A DNA stretch of 28,017 nucleotides. Source: Psilocybe azurescens. Taxonomy: Eukaryota; Basidiomycota; Agaricomycetes; Agaricales; Agrocybaceae. Position numbers and translations under genes: made by a program. Within the stretch, counting starts at the first letter, position 1. Each line of letters starts with the position of its first letter. The notes beneath the pieces are model-generated. The model was not told the DNA's origin and made no database searches. It saw only the letters and a program-made list of their open reading frames with translations. Location of the stretch: contig JAJIRX010000306.1 of the NCBI GenBank assembly GCA_023853785.1, positions 1 to 28,017 on the forward strand. Direction: 5' to 3'. Shown here piece after piece: positions 1 through 11,814 of the stretch.

Positions 1-2
1 CG

Positions 3-2947
3 ATGGCCAATGCTGCCATATTCAATCGTTCCCCGTCGCCACCCGCAGTGAGCAGGAACGATTCACATCGACAAAGCATTGCATCGACCTCCATATCATC
101 ATACAGAACTGCCCCTCTCCTAGCTGGCTCCCACTCGTCTCTGGCCAACTCTTCGCACTCATCTGTGCACACCATTAATGCGAACGGCAACCACAAGGAC
201 AACACGAACATCATGCGTGATGCCAACAACATTATAAATCCAATATATGCACTTGGGGGCTCACAGGAGATGCATATCGTCAAAGTGACCAACGACAGAG
301 TTGAGATCGAGTCGGGCCCCGTGCCAGAGTCGTACTTGGAAAAAGTCGGAAGGGCAGTCTTCCGTACGGTCAAGTCAGACTCGGAACATCCTGGTTCGCC
401 GCTTCCGCCGCTGCCTTGTCCGCCGGCCAGCGTAGAACAAAGGGAAGAGGAGTCGGACACAAAGCCATCTTCCGCATGTTGGGCCCCTTGGCTGTCCAAC
501 AGAACGGCTTTGCCACCCAGCCGCAGCAACAGCAGCATCCAGAGAGCACCGAGGCCTCGTCGTCGTTACACTTGGTCCCCGCGCCGCACGACACTTTGCA
601 ACGGTCGTCAACCGACACCAGAGCATCGTACAACGGCCTTCGCACCATCGTCACCTCGCCGTCACCGCAGCAATCACTCAATGCCAACGCCGAGGCGTCT
701 TCCTCGACCCCATCCCCGTCGCGGGCGAACGGCCACCTCTCAGTCGACGGGTATCTGCAGCCCCCACTGCTGACAGCCACGCAGCGGCCCGCCCGGCGGA
801 ACACCACGGGGTCCACGCCTTTAATATCAAGCGCGGGTCCGTCGCAGGCGGGGCTGCGCACGGGAAAGGCCTCGCAGCCATTTGCGTCGGTGGACGACAA
901 CGCGGTGCTAGGTGAGGGTGGGCTGGAGCTCGCGTCGGATATCGAGATCCACGCGGAGAGGATTCGCCGGGAGAGGATGTCGAAGCGGGCAAAGCAGCAA
1001 CAGGAGGCGGAAGCCGCGCTGACGAGGGCGGAGTCCTCTGGCATGGCTGCGGCCCAAGGCCAGGATGCGCCTCTCGTCGGCAATCTCATCGGGAGGACCA
1101 TGTGAATTATGTGCTCATGTACAATATGTTGACAGGGATTAGGATTGGCGTACGTCATAAGATCTGCCTCCACGGGAGATTGTGCGCTTAGATTTATTTT
1201 CCAGGTGTCGCGATGTCAAGCGAAAATCAAGAGACCGCTGACGGATGAGGATTTCACGGGTCGACACAAGTTCTCATTTGATATGTACGTGGTCTTTTCT
1301 CCTTACGGGCATCGCTTACTCTTTTCTTAGCGTCGGAAACGAACTGACACCATCCGCAAAATACGACTTCAAGTTCAAAGACTATGCTCCGTGGGTATTC
1401 CGCTACCTGCGCGAAGACATCTTCCACCTCGACCCCGCGGACTACCTTCTCTCGCTCACCGCCAAATACATCCTCTCCGAACTCGGCTCGCCCGGTAAAT
1501 CCGGCTCCTTCTTCTACTTCTCGCGCGACTATCGGTTCATTATCAAGACCATCCGGCACTCGGAGCACAAGTTCCTGTTGAGCATACTGAAGCGGTACTA
1601 CGCGCACGTGCAGAGAACCCGCACACGCTGCTGAGCAGGTTTTATGGACTCCATCGTGTGAAACTGCCGAGAGGGAGGAAGATCCACTTTGTGATCATGA
1701 ACAACCTGTTTCCGGCGCATAAGGATGTGCATGAAACGTATGATTTGAAGGGAAGTACGGTGGGGCGGGAGTATCCCGAGGAGAAGGCGGCGAAGAATCC
1801 GAGAGCGGTGCTCAAGGATCTGAACTGGATTAATAGAGGGAATATGCTCGAGCTGGGCCCGGAGAAGCGCGCGCTGTTGACCGAGCAGCTGAGAAGAGAC
1901 GAGGAGTTTTTGAAGAGCATCCATGTGATGGATTACAGTTTGTTGGTGGGGATACATAACATGCATAGAGGGAACAGGGAGAACGTGCGGAAGAACACGC
2001 TTAAAGTCTTTTCGGTGCGTACTTCTCCTTTCCTAGCGCAAACACACTCTATAATAATGTTTTGTTTTCGTGCTATCATTCCCATTCCTGCCGAAACAAA
2101 TAGCCTGTCCTCCCTGAAACCCGGCGCAACAAGCTCTCGCAAGCAGGCAGCAAGTCGCCCGAAGCCATCGCAATGCGGCGCGCCATGCGTTCGTCTGACC
2201 CCAAGCGCCTCGGCAAGCACACCGTGCGCCTCCCAGAGGAAGACACAGGCGACCGCCAGCAGTTCGTTTTCTATCAAGACGAGGGCGGGTTGCGGGCGAC
2301 GGATGATAATAACGAGCCGATGAATGTCATTTATTATCTAGGCGTTATTGATATTCTGACCCCGTATACGCTGGTGAAGAAGTTGGAGCATTTCTGGAAG
2401 GGTCTGAAGTCGGATCGGGTGAGTTCTAGCTCTTGTCTCTTCCCTTTTTCTTTGCTATCTTTTTTTTATTGGTTTCGCGGTTTTTATTTTTTTACTGATA
2501 TGCGATTCTTCTCTCTCTCAGCATAAAATCAGTCCAGTGCCCCCTGCAGAATATGGCAACCGGTTCTTCTCCTTCATGAAAGCTATCATGCGCGGTGGCG
2601 AGGGCGGAGAGAAGTTTAAGGAAAAAAGGAGAAAGAAGAATAATGACTTCTGTTTGCCAACTTCTAGCGCCCCACTGACTACCTTTCTGATTCCTTTCGA
2701 TTCGTCCCCTCTGGATGTCATCGATATTTATCCTGGTCTTCCTCCATCCCCCTCTCTCTTCCTCTCCGTCTATTTGCTAGCTCGATCTAGAGACCAGGGA
2801 TCCCTCATCCGCCGACTCGATCCTCGGTCCCGCATATACACCCTATATTGTGCCCCACGAACACCCACGCTCATTACCACTCCCTCTTATGCCCCCTTCA
2901 GCACTCCCAGAGTCGAGAATCGACTTCCGCGGCTGTGTGATTTTTAA
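3..2947 (+). CDS. MSS4: Phosphatidylinositol-4-phosphate 5-kinase (Mss4/Its3 type)
   Basis: The product phosphorylates PI4P to PI(4,5)P2 at the plasma membrane, acting in actin and cell-wall signalling. Likely exons: 3-368, 431-1149, 1205-1284, 1331-2014, 2104-2418, 2522-2947. The N-terminal third is Ser/Pro/Gln-rich linker. The catalytic part opens with [19 protein letters not shown], then [16 protein letters not shown], the nucleotide loop [10 protein letters not shown] with [37 protein letters not shown], and the type I activation segment ending [13 protein letters not shown]. All family landmarks are present. Two single-base frame breaks interrupt it: GGG where GGGG is needed at about 1091 (conserved LIG-EDHV), and CAGAG where CAGGAG is needed at about 1613 (HVQ-ENPHTL). 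Both lie in strongly conserved stretches. The ATG at 3 may be internal, because the window opens there. The last 110 residues are not family-like, so the true 3' end could be earlier. Identity is very sure; exon 1-2 junction and both ends are less so. Confidence 0.93.
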
Positions 2948-4515
2948 AATTGCACGCCGCACATTTACATTTACAGGCGGATAGATCTACATGTAGAATC
3001 CGCAAATGCGTAGGCGACAGCTGTGCGCTCGATGTGACGAGCATGCACCCTCTGTCTTACCCTGGTATTGATGCTGATGCTGGGGATTGTAAACTGTACA
3101 CCATCTGTATCTGTTGGTTCTGTCCAGCCCGCCTTGCCTTGGACTTTTTCCCGTCGTGCCCCTACTGTGTCGATGGCCTTTACACTCGGCCCTGCCCTCG
3201 GCCCTCGACCGCTATCCGGTGGCCAGCCGCACGCATACACTCGCAACCTTCCGACCCTATTCCCATTCCCGCTGTCTTCTTCCTTTTTTATACTTCACAT
3301 TCCCACCCACCCCGTGTATATCTTCATACGCCCGGGACACACGCTCTTTCTTCTGTTTTTTTTTTGCGCATACTTACACGCTCCTTCCATCATCGTCATA
3401 TTGCATTTTCGGGTTTCTGTCTTTTTCATCTACCATACCCTTATACCAAACCAATCAGTTAATAGTACACTACACACCACACTATCATTAGGGCACCTGC
3501 GCATGCACGCGACACTCCTTTTTCCGCTTCACGCTTTCATTTCATTCACGGCGTCTCTGTGCCAACCCCTTTCACCATCGATCTTTATATGCCTCCTCTA
3601 CATACCATTCATCTTGGCGGACGATCCCCTTCTACCATCATCCTCAACACCAACACCAACGGCAATTCGGCACCGACGTCTTCCCTTGGGCTTCTGCCCT
3701 CCATAGATAATCTCCATTCCATCAACATCATCTACGTTCCCTTAAGGTCCCTTCCTCATCGAACATTCGTATTCCCTACCTTTTCTCTTGCCATTTTTTC
3801 ATTCTCAATCTTCAATGTAAAAAACACCATCACCTGTATTTTCGTCCTGTGATGTCGCTGACCCCAAAGTTCTCGGAAATTTTCTTCTATTGCCCTTATC
3901 CCTTTCCATTTTTGTTTGATTCGAATTCACTCTTCCTCTATTTTCCTCCATGCATCCAGTATATCCATTATCCAAGTATTTATAAACCTCTACAGCGCCC
4001 TTGGAAGCCTTAAAAGCTTTAATCTTTCTTTCTTTCTATTCCTACTTAAGTATCGATATCTGTCCGCGTCTTTCCTTAGCTCTCTGTATTATTCCATGGA
4101 AGTTTTTTTTCGATATCTTGTAAAAAGAATTCGTTTACCATTCGCAGTGGTGGAGACCTGTACCTTGAGGTGAATTCTACAGTGTGTGTATCTCGTGATA
4201 TGGGCATAAGCACGTCAGAATTCTGCAACTCGAGAGTGGACGAAGGAGCTGTCCACTGTACAAGGTTGTACAGCCCAACGCGTAGATATCCACAGCGCCC
4301 TCAGGTCGTGGTCTTACATACTTACGCGCATATACTCATAGTTGACGTGCCTTTCACGTCGAGAGCTAGAGCGTGTAAATACACCAAGAACATTCCATTG
4401 ATACATAGGATGGATTACTATTAAATACAGATGAAGACAAATGGAATAGACAACGAGAACAATACGATAAGTATATTAATAATTGATTCAGAAACAGGCC
4501 CTGAGGGAATCGAGA
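2948..4515. other. Pyrimidine-rich intergenic region between convergent genes
   Basis: This 1.57 kb lies between the 3' ends of the PIP kinase (+) and condensin (-) genes. From about 2950 to 4130 the plus strand is dominated by C and T, with runs such as TTTTTTTT near 3357. All three plus frames stay open together around 3114-3462, as expected of pyrimidine-rich DNA poor in stop codons, so those ORFs are not evidence of genes. It probably holds both 3' UTRs, and perhaps an unannotated transcript. I recognise no protein, RNA or repeat here. Confidence 0.6.
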
Positions 4516-7500
4516 TCAGTCGCTTTCGTACATATCGTCGTCATGCACTGCAGCAGCTTTCTTCGTGCGTGCAGCTGTGATACCGCAGAGGTCAGAAAAG
4601 TGGAGATCCTGTACACGCAAAAATGCTCACATTTCTTGGCTGCTCTTTTCTTGGCTGCAGCTTTTCTTTCCCTCGACGCGTTTCTCTAAAGCCTGATCTT
4701 CTTGGCCTTGCGATTTATGTTCCTCCAGAATCTGCAATAGAATTTATTAAGCAACCTTCAGGATTATACAGGGCTTAGGGTCACCTTTTCAAACTCATTC
4801 AATTCTGAGTCAGGTTTATCTTTCGATTTGTTTGCTCTAGCCTAATCGTACCCGTATTAGTATTCGAACTGGAGGGCACAGCACTTTTGCATGTAAGATC
4901 TTACCTTGGCCAAGATCTCAGTAAATCGCTCGAATACGGTCGGTTCATGTAATTTATCACGGTAGGAATTGCAGGCCCTCGATAAGTTTCTTGACCGAAC
5001 GTTCAGATTTGAAGGGAAGAAGGGAAAGACAGTAGGCGATATCGCGCCACTGTCGAGGTTCCTCTGTCAGTCTGAACCTCTGGCACAGCTTGTCGACGAT
5101 GGTTTCTGCTTGTTTTTCCTGGATAAAAGGGAAAATGTGATTAAAAGGGTCGCTTCAAGCAAGTCAAAATTGAAATAAATCAAACCTTCTCGATGAAAGT
5201 AAAGATGAAGCGAAGAGTGCTTTTGGAATGCCTCTTCCTCGACTGCGTGTTCTCCCGTCGAAAGGTGACTAATAACTGCAGGGACGTAAGAACAATCACG
5301 AAAGGTAAAGCAAAGTAAAATGACGACGAACCATCAGGCAAGTTATTGTAGATTGCATTCTCCTTCGTCGACAGCTCATTGAAGAAAAGCTTCGCCAAGT
5401 CAGAAATGCGTGGTTCAGGATCCTCCAAACATTTCGCCATCTCGCCCAGCTGACCCTTGACCTTGATCATTCCGTTGAGAATCAGATGGGTTAACACCAT
5501 AAGCGTGTTCTTCTTCACGACAAAGTTCTTATCCGAAAGCCCCTTGTACAGCTCGTTGCTGTTTTCGTCGATGATATTGCTGAACGAAACAGCAACATCA
5601 CCAAGGGCGATAACGATATTACTGCGAATGTTGGAGTCTTTTGACGTTTCAAGGATTTTGAAGAGCAGACGATGGTGTTGGTCGGCAAAATTGTGAGCTC
5701 ACACAGAGGAACTTGCTAAACGACAAAGTAGCAGCTGCCCGTAGGATTCGGTTCTATACGTCGGTTAGATGACATATTCCCCTGAATGGTATTAGGATAT
5801 GACAAACCTTGAACTTGTGGGGACTACCGCATATATGCACGATCGCAGGGCCGTACATGGCCAAGAGAGACTCCGACCCGTACAAAAGTTCGGTTTCTCT
5901 GATGGCATGTATGCGCTCGCCAATTTCGTCTTCAGCATTTCCAGCAACCTGGTCCAGCTCTTCGCCATCTTTGTTCGTTCTTTGGTTTCCACTGGCAAGT
6001 TTCTCGGCTGCAAGTTAAAAGTTGGGAGCCCGTACCACCAACCGAATGGTATATCACACGTACCGGCCTGTTTTTCATCCTTCTGTCGTTTCCACTCCCT
6101 CTCGACCAACTCCAAAAGACAACGTGTTTGATAGCGACATGCCCAACGACGAAAAGGAGCTGGCTCAGCTCGAAAGCCTCACCGAGGTCCTTCTCCTGGT
6201 CATCCTGGGTAGCCTGCGTTGCTTCTTGCATACTGATATCAGCCGACCCCATAGTCATATCTCCAGGATGATCCTCGTTCATCGACATCCGGGTCCTTCT
6301 CTGTCGGTTTCTCGCTCGCATCCTTCTCCTTTTGCGGGCGACTGAAAGCTCTGATAGTGAGCTTCTTGATAACGTCATTGCAGAAAACATCGGGGTGTTC
6401 GCCCAATGCGTAAACGGTGTTGATGACTTGTTCCGCCATGCCGAACCACTCTTTTGTCCTTGAAGGGTGAAGGATAGCATTTTGGAGCTTGCGGAAGATA
6501 ACATTGTCCATTTCTATCCTATGAGTTTTGTCCTCGAGAGAACCTAGAAAACAAAATTTAGCGTTGTTGTGGGTGAGTTCGGGAAAATGAGCGCCCGCTG
6601 ACCTTTCACTTTCTTTGCACTGCCATTCAGACGTTTGCAGAGCCGACACACCGTATAGCGTGCGAGAGTGGGATCCGTCTATTTCTCGTTAGAAAATGAA
6701 CAAATCGAATGAAGTAAGATGTTGGCTCACCTTTCCAAGCGGTTCAAGGCCGACCTTCAGCATAACCTCGACCTTTTCGGTTAAAATGCTTTGGTCAGAC
6801 AGTGCGAGCATGCCAATTATCATTATGGCTCCTCGTCGTTGAGGCTTTGGTAGATGTTTCTCTTTGCCTGAAGTAACATGTTGAGTTATCCGATATTCTG
6901 CTTGTATAGGGATTCGACTTACCATAAATTTGCCACAACTTTGCAATAACATCGTGGTGAATGCGACCCGATTCCATCATAATGCGCATCATCTCCTCCA
7001 AACTGGTCAGCTCAGCTAACGTTGCTTCATACGTCAGTCTAAGGGAATCCATATATATATCATGAGCAAATAAGCCAACAGGGACAGAAAGGACACTCAC
7101 TCCACGAGGTTCTTCGTGATACGGTTGACTTGTTCTTTCGGCGGAATATCTGGTATGGGGTCAAAGTAGAGACTTTGGTAGGTCTCCAAAAGTCGCTGGC
7201 GGACTCCTTTGAGCTCCTTTCCATCCTCAGAGGTCGTATTATTATCCTTGGTCCAGATGAGATGCAGCATCTTCTTGATTCCTTCCTATTGGATTTTGAC
7301 TTGGTAAGTGTACGCATATATTGACAATAAAGCAGGTTAACATACCTTTGCGCTCTCGAACTGGTATTCATGAGCAATGCGGAAGAAGTCCATGACCTCC
7401 AGCACTTCAGCTTTACTCGTCGACCCGAGGAGCTTGCACATCGGTTCCATCGCGCTTTCGACCTGATCGATGAAAGTCAACCCTTCAGTGTAATACTTTT

Positions 7501-9504
7501 TCTGCAACCTGAGCGTCGCAATTTCCTGCTCGTCGTATGTCGCAAGCACTTCTTGTTCCTTGGACAAGGCTTCTATATCAATCTGTGACTTGCGCGGTTT
7601 AAGTTTCGATGCTTTCTTCTTCGATTTCGACTTTCTTGGTGTGGCATTCTCATCGTCTTCGTCGACGGACATCTCGTCTTCTTCAGTGTCGCCCCCGGCT
7701 TCGTCATCTACGTCCATTATTGAATCGTCTGCGTCTTTCATTTTCTTGGACCTATGCGACATTAGCTACCACGAAAGATGACATCTGAAAAGGGAAAGGC
7801 TCACTTTTTCGATTTCTTCTTGCCCTGCCCCTCTTCGTCGGACCCATTGTCTTCGTTGCCATCCTCATCGTCCTCGTCTTCTTCGCCATCGTCGTTTTCA
7901 TCTTGCCCTTCCTCTTCGACGCCACTTGTGTTCACAGCCTTGCCCATAGCTCCTTCATACTTCTCGAGCTTATCAGTGACCTCTTTGTAATGCCCTTCCC
8001 AAAACTCCCGCTGGAGAGTCCCGCCATGCATCGTACCATACGGATGCGTCAGCAATAGCTGTCCCAGCAACGCGATAGCGGCTTTGCGCACAGACGCGAT
8101 CTTGTCGTCCAGGGCCTCGACAGCTGCATTGGCGATCGCAAGCCGCTGTTTCGGGAATTTGATATTCTTGATCTGGGCGAGCTTTCCGAGGACAACGAAG
8201 ACCCTCGTCCGAACATATCCAGACACGTCGAGAAGGCGTTCTAATAGCAAGCCGAAGAGGTTGTTGATCTGCTTGTATGTCTGCTTTGCGTCGACATCTT
8301 GGTTGTCGTTGCCTGCGAGGTCGATAATGAGGAAGCTAAGAATTTCGACAATGGCTTGTCGAATGGGATAGGACTAGTATAGTTAGTATATGAAACTACA
8401 ATAAAGAAATATAAACGTACCTCAGAATCCAATTGACCCAGGAGCAGACTGAGCTGCTTCAAGACAGGCCTAGGACACGCCTCTGCGTATTTAATCAAGA
8501 ATCTTGCGAAAGCCCTGGGTCCTTTGGTTTCTTGACTTCCGAATGTTTTGCCAGCAATTTCACGGAGAACCTCATCTCCCAGCTGGGTGGAGGCGAATTC
8601 GTTTGAAAGGATGGTGAGACATTCGGCCAATGGTTCCGAGAGATGCTCGTAGAATTGGAGAAACTGCATGATGGTGATTTGAACGGCCATTGCTTGGCCA
8701 TGATGCTTCACCGAGAGGCAGATGACTTTGAACACCGACATCTTGATTTCCTGGCTTTTCATGTAGACTTCGCTTTCTGTGACATAATATGCGGGGCGCG
8801 TGATACAGCTGCAAAAGAAGTGAATAAAAGGTGACGAGGAACGAGTCACAACACACTTTATGAAGGTGTCCCTTTCGGCTGTGGTTGTCCAGATACGCTG
8901 TGTCTGGAGATTGCGGAGAATCTTGCTGATCAAGCTGAGAGTCGGTATTATCTGATCTTTCCAAGTCCACACAGTGTCGGTCTTCTTGCTGGCTGCTGTG
9001 CGCGTAGCTGCCTTTCCACCTTTCCCTTTCCTCCCCTTCGCTGGCGGACCCTCTACTTCTTCCGAGGCTTTGACCTTTTCCGCCGCGATGACGAACCAGT
9101 ACAACAAAAACGCGTACATCTCCAGCGGCATCTTGTGGCCCATATATACTTGCGGGTCTCCTGATTCCGTGTCGCGTTGTGTCGCCTCCAATTCCGCTTG
9201 AAGCGCTGACGATATCGAATCGAGCAACTTGCTCATGACGGGTCCCGGAACCGAATCTGAATGCTTCAAAAGACTTCGATAAGCATCGAAAATTTCTGCA
9301 TCACGAATTGCATCGCTAGACTCTGCGATGGCCTCCACGGCAGCTACAAAACTTAGTGAGTCAAATACAACCAAGATGCCGTTGAGACACACCTTCCAGC
9401 AGTGTTTCTGGGTCCTGCGAGGAAAGATATTGATCATTCGGAATCTCGTAGGCGTCTATTTCCTGCAGAGACTGAAGCTCATCCTGCAGCTCGAAGGTGT
9501 TCAT
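4516..9504 (-). CDS. YCS4: Condensin complex subunit 1 (NCAP-D2 / Cnd1 / Ycs4)
   Basis: HEAT-repeat subunit of condensin, which compacts mitotic chromosomes. Exons read on the minus strand: 9504-9393, 9343-8857, 8808-8421, 8373-7805, 7751-7346, 7285-7101, 7038-6923, 6867-6731, 6678-6603, 6543-6064, 6007-5808, 5753-5332, 5275-5186, 5118-4905, 4841-4785, 4731-4631, 4574-4516; the 16 introns are 47-67 bp. The start is the ATG at 9504 (MNTFELQDELQSLQEIDAYE). Family landmarks are LLERLLDVSGYVRT, KFPKQRLAI, LTHPYG, an acidic/basic linker near 7960-7580, LTYEATLAELTSLEEMM, LARYTVCRLCKRLNGS, SNIVIALGDVAVSFSN, and the hallmark VVKKNTLMVLTHLILNGM with KGQLGEMAKCLED. The tail is basic then acidic (HDDDMYESD). 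Six single-base frame breaks occur near 6292, 6115, 5684, 5222, 4965 and 4662-4673, mostly in homopolymers, with no in-frame nonsense codon. Conservation on both sides argues for a working gene with sequence errors. Confidence 0.93.
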
Positions 9505-9745
9505 TGTCGAGAGCCAGTGTTGGACTCAGCGGCGTTGAGGTTTTCCTCAAGTTGAAGCTCAATGATCAAAATCAACGCGTCGCGCGTGTCACGTGATGGT
9601 CTCCATTTATGGAAGAGACTCCGTAGTACCACCACGACTTTTAACTTGGATTCTTACTACTCAGTACTCAGTAAGTAGACCTACCGAGACTTTTCAATTG
9701 CGGGCTTAAGCAGGTCCAGATTAAATTTTATATTCATATTCAACA
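9505..9745. promoter_or_regulatory. Divergent promoter of condensin and F-box copy A1
   Basis: This 241 bp separates the ATGs of condensin (-) and F-box A1 (+). It contains ACGCGT at 9575-9580, identical to the MluI cell-cycle box bound by MBF in yeasts, 71 nt from the condensin ATG. GTCACGTGAT holds the bHLH-type palindrome CACGTG at 9590-9595. A short direct repeat, ACTCAGT twice, lies near 9660. The motifs are seen directly; their use in this organism is inferred. Confidence 0.5.
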
Positions 9746-11192
9746 ATGGTAAAATCAAAGTCGTCAAAATCCCGAAAGCGCATTCCAACAGAGGAAACGA
9801 AGGCAGCAAATAATCCGCATATTTTCCCGACCTTCGATCAACAAGATGAACCATCTCCTTTTCTTTCTCTTCCTACGGATATTATGTACCTGATTATCAC
9901 CTGCTATCTCGATTCCCAGGAGCTTAGATCCAGTCTGTGCGCACTATCGATGGCATGTCGATATCTCAACGATCAGTGCCGACCCTATCTGTTCAGAACC
10001 ATTGCGTTGAAAAGACGTGAACCCAACTTTCCGTTTGATAAATCACCGCGGACGACGACGGTCGCCAAACGCTTCATATGTCTTCTTAAAAGCTCTCCTG
10101 ATATCCATGACTTTATTTGTCACCTGGATATATACGAAACTGGACTTACCTTGTTCTATAGAGAAACTCTGTGGAAAACGAGAAGGAAGACTTTATTTTG
10201 ATTCTCAGGCGCAGCCTATACAGAATGCCAAATCTCCGCAATCTTCACATCTCAATGAAAACACGCCCTTGGCAACGCCTCTCAACCCCTGTTCATAAAG
10301 CCGTTTGTTCAGCCTTATCCAACTCAACCCTCGAAAAAGTGACGCTGTGCTTCAGTACCGTTCCGAAAAACATTTTTGACTGCTTTCACTCAAACATATC
10401 ATACCTGGATATTGAAGGTCGCCTTACCCCCGCAGATTCTACCATAAGCCTTGATGCAAGACAGCGCTTAGGAATCTTCCGCCCAAAATATTTAGTCGTC
10501 CGTGAACATGGCGCTTCCAGCGACATTGTTCCATCTGACTCGCATGTAACTCCATACATGCAGCTGGATAGGCTCCAGTCATTAGAATGGCATGTTACTC
10601 GATTTGTGGGAATGGATATAGCTCTTTTGAGACAATCTTTCCTCATTTTTGCTACATATCTCAAAGTGATCAGTATATCAATTTCAGCAATGATGGATAT
10701 AAGTGAGTGTTCCGACTGTCCTCATAGGTATTCTAATTTTCATCCATCTCCTGAATAGTACCTGATTCTCTCCATCTACACGCTACATGTTGCATGCTTG
10801 AAACATTGAAGTTGGCTTTAGGATTTGACCAGTATCCCAATAGGCGCATCCAAGGGCCAGAAATCATGCATTTTTGTTGGTCAATCGAAGTATTTGCATC
10901 CCTTCCTTCGACCATACGGGATATAGAATTCCGCATTGATGCACGTCCTGATACGATAGAGGAGTTTCCGAAGTTGCCATGGCATACACTCGACGACGTC
11001 TTTCGCTTGGAAGAGCGATATCCCCAACTGACCACCTTTAGAATCGTAATCTGCCGCACAACTGAGATCCGACGCCACAGCGTTTGGGACGGTAGCATAA
11101 CATGTAATATGTTGAGAGAGAAACTGCCACATATTTCAAGAAAGAATGTTCTTGTTCTGGTTTCGGAAATCCTGGATTTCCAGGGGCTCTAA
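9746..11192 (+). CDS. F-box protein, copy A1 (one frame break)
   Basis: Likely a substrate receptor of an SCF ubiquitin ligase. An F-box-like segment lies at about residues 38-90 (LSLPTDIMYLIITCYL, then CRYLNDQCRPYLFRTI), followed by leucine-rich LRR-like strands. Exon 1 runs 9746-10702, the 56-bp intron 10703-10758 (GTGAGTG..ATAG), and exon 2 10759-11192. Compared with copy A2 it lacks one A in the run at 10175-10178 (GGAAAAC against GGAAAAAC), so the literal reading stops early at 10201. Restoring frame agreement with A2 gives a near-identical protein. It also has five extra residues (15 bp) after residue 'VPS' near 10533-10547. Whether the missing A is real or a sequencing error cannot be told from here. 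Its substrate is unknown; such F-box families are expanded in agaricomycetes. Confidence 0.8.
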
Positions 11193-11328
11193 AGCAATGC
11201 AAAGACGACTGGTATGTCATACAATTTACTATGTGCTAAATTGAACACTCTGTTTACCACCAGCTCAAAGGACAATTCACAGTAATACCAATCATCCGCA
11301 ATCCATTCTTCCGAATGACCATGTAACA

Positions 11329-11713
11329 CTAATTAATTATATTTACGTGCCATCCAGTCTCCTCCACGATTAAATCCATCTTTCCAGACAGGAATGGCAT
11401 GGCTTTCACAAGTTCAAGGTAGGCATTGTTTGCAAAGTCATCAAGGCATCTCTCGCGTAGGATTGCGTCAAGTGTTTACCATTCCTCCGCAAGCTTCCAT
11501 AGATACATGTTAGCACTTTCGGGCGTGAGCAAGACGCATATATCCGGTTTCCAGGTTATAGAAGTCAAGGTGTCGGGGCAGTTTCTCAGCACGGAGATGA
11601 TGTGCCGCAAAAATGTTGTAGATGGACCACCCTCGGGCCATTTCCTCACGGACCCACAATTGAAGAATTCATACTGAATAGTTAGTCGAGTCAAATTCTT
11701 CAGCGACTGTATG
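11329..11713 (-). pseudogene. Truncated duplicate of minus-strand F-box gene B
   Basis: This matches the 3' part of the complete gene at 13619-15135, including the same TAG stop at 11329-11331. It has lost the whole N-terminal part at the duplication join. It lacks 72 bp present in the intact gene (13737-13808 there), and it carries a nonsense change: TGG-CAA-GCA in the intact gene is TGG-TAA-ACA here, near 11478. No start or F-box remains. It is a dead by-product of the segmental duplication. Confidence 0.9.
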
Positions 11714-11717
11714 GGAA

Positions 11718-11814
11718 CTGGGTCCTGCGAGGAAAGATATTAGTCATTCGGGATCTCGTAGGCGTCTGTTTCCTGCAGATATTGAAGCTCGTTCTGCAGC
11801 TCAAAGGTGTTCAT
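11718..11814 (-). pseudogene. Duplicated fragment of condensin exon 1
   Basis: The ATG at 11814 and the next 24 codons match condensin exon 1 at 9504-9408 (MNTFELQxELQxLQE). The reading is then stopped by CAA-to-TAA: NDQYL becomes ND-stop. Splice donor and later exons are absent because the duplicated unit began inside exon 1. It proves the duplication boundary and cannot encode a condensin subunit. Confidence 0.92.

Larger units (their letters stand above)
9408..11713. repeat. Tandem segmental duplication, left unit
   Basis: The left unit starts inside condensin exon 1 (CTGGGTCCTGCGAGG at 9408). It runs through the condensin/F-box promoter and F-box A1 and ends inside a partial minus-strand F-box gene (TTCAGCGACTG then ATG, at about 11713). 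The same order recurs at 11718-14075, an offset of about 2310 bp. The units are highly similar throughout, differing by substitutions and a few indels. A filler of about 4 bp (GGAA) marks the join to the right unit. Confidence 0.93.

Noticed and set aside
364..430. Alternative intron donor at 364 (GTACGG) for PIP kinase exon 1
   Set aside because: Joining 363 to 431 creates an immediate TAG. The donor at 369 keeps the frame, so 369-430 is preferred.
370..1173. Minus-strand ORF of 267 residues opposite the PIP kinase
   Set aside because: It is antisense to a GC-rich coding exon, Cys/Ala/Ser-rich and without any domain: a shadow ORF.
2950..3706. Three long overlapping plus-strand ORFs, one of 212 residues with hydrophobic stretches
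   Set aside because: All three frames are open at once because the strand is pyrimidine-rich and poor in stops. The hydrophobicity follows from TTT/CTT codons. No domain is recognisable.
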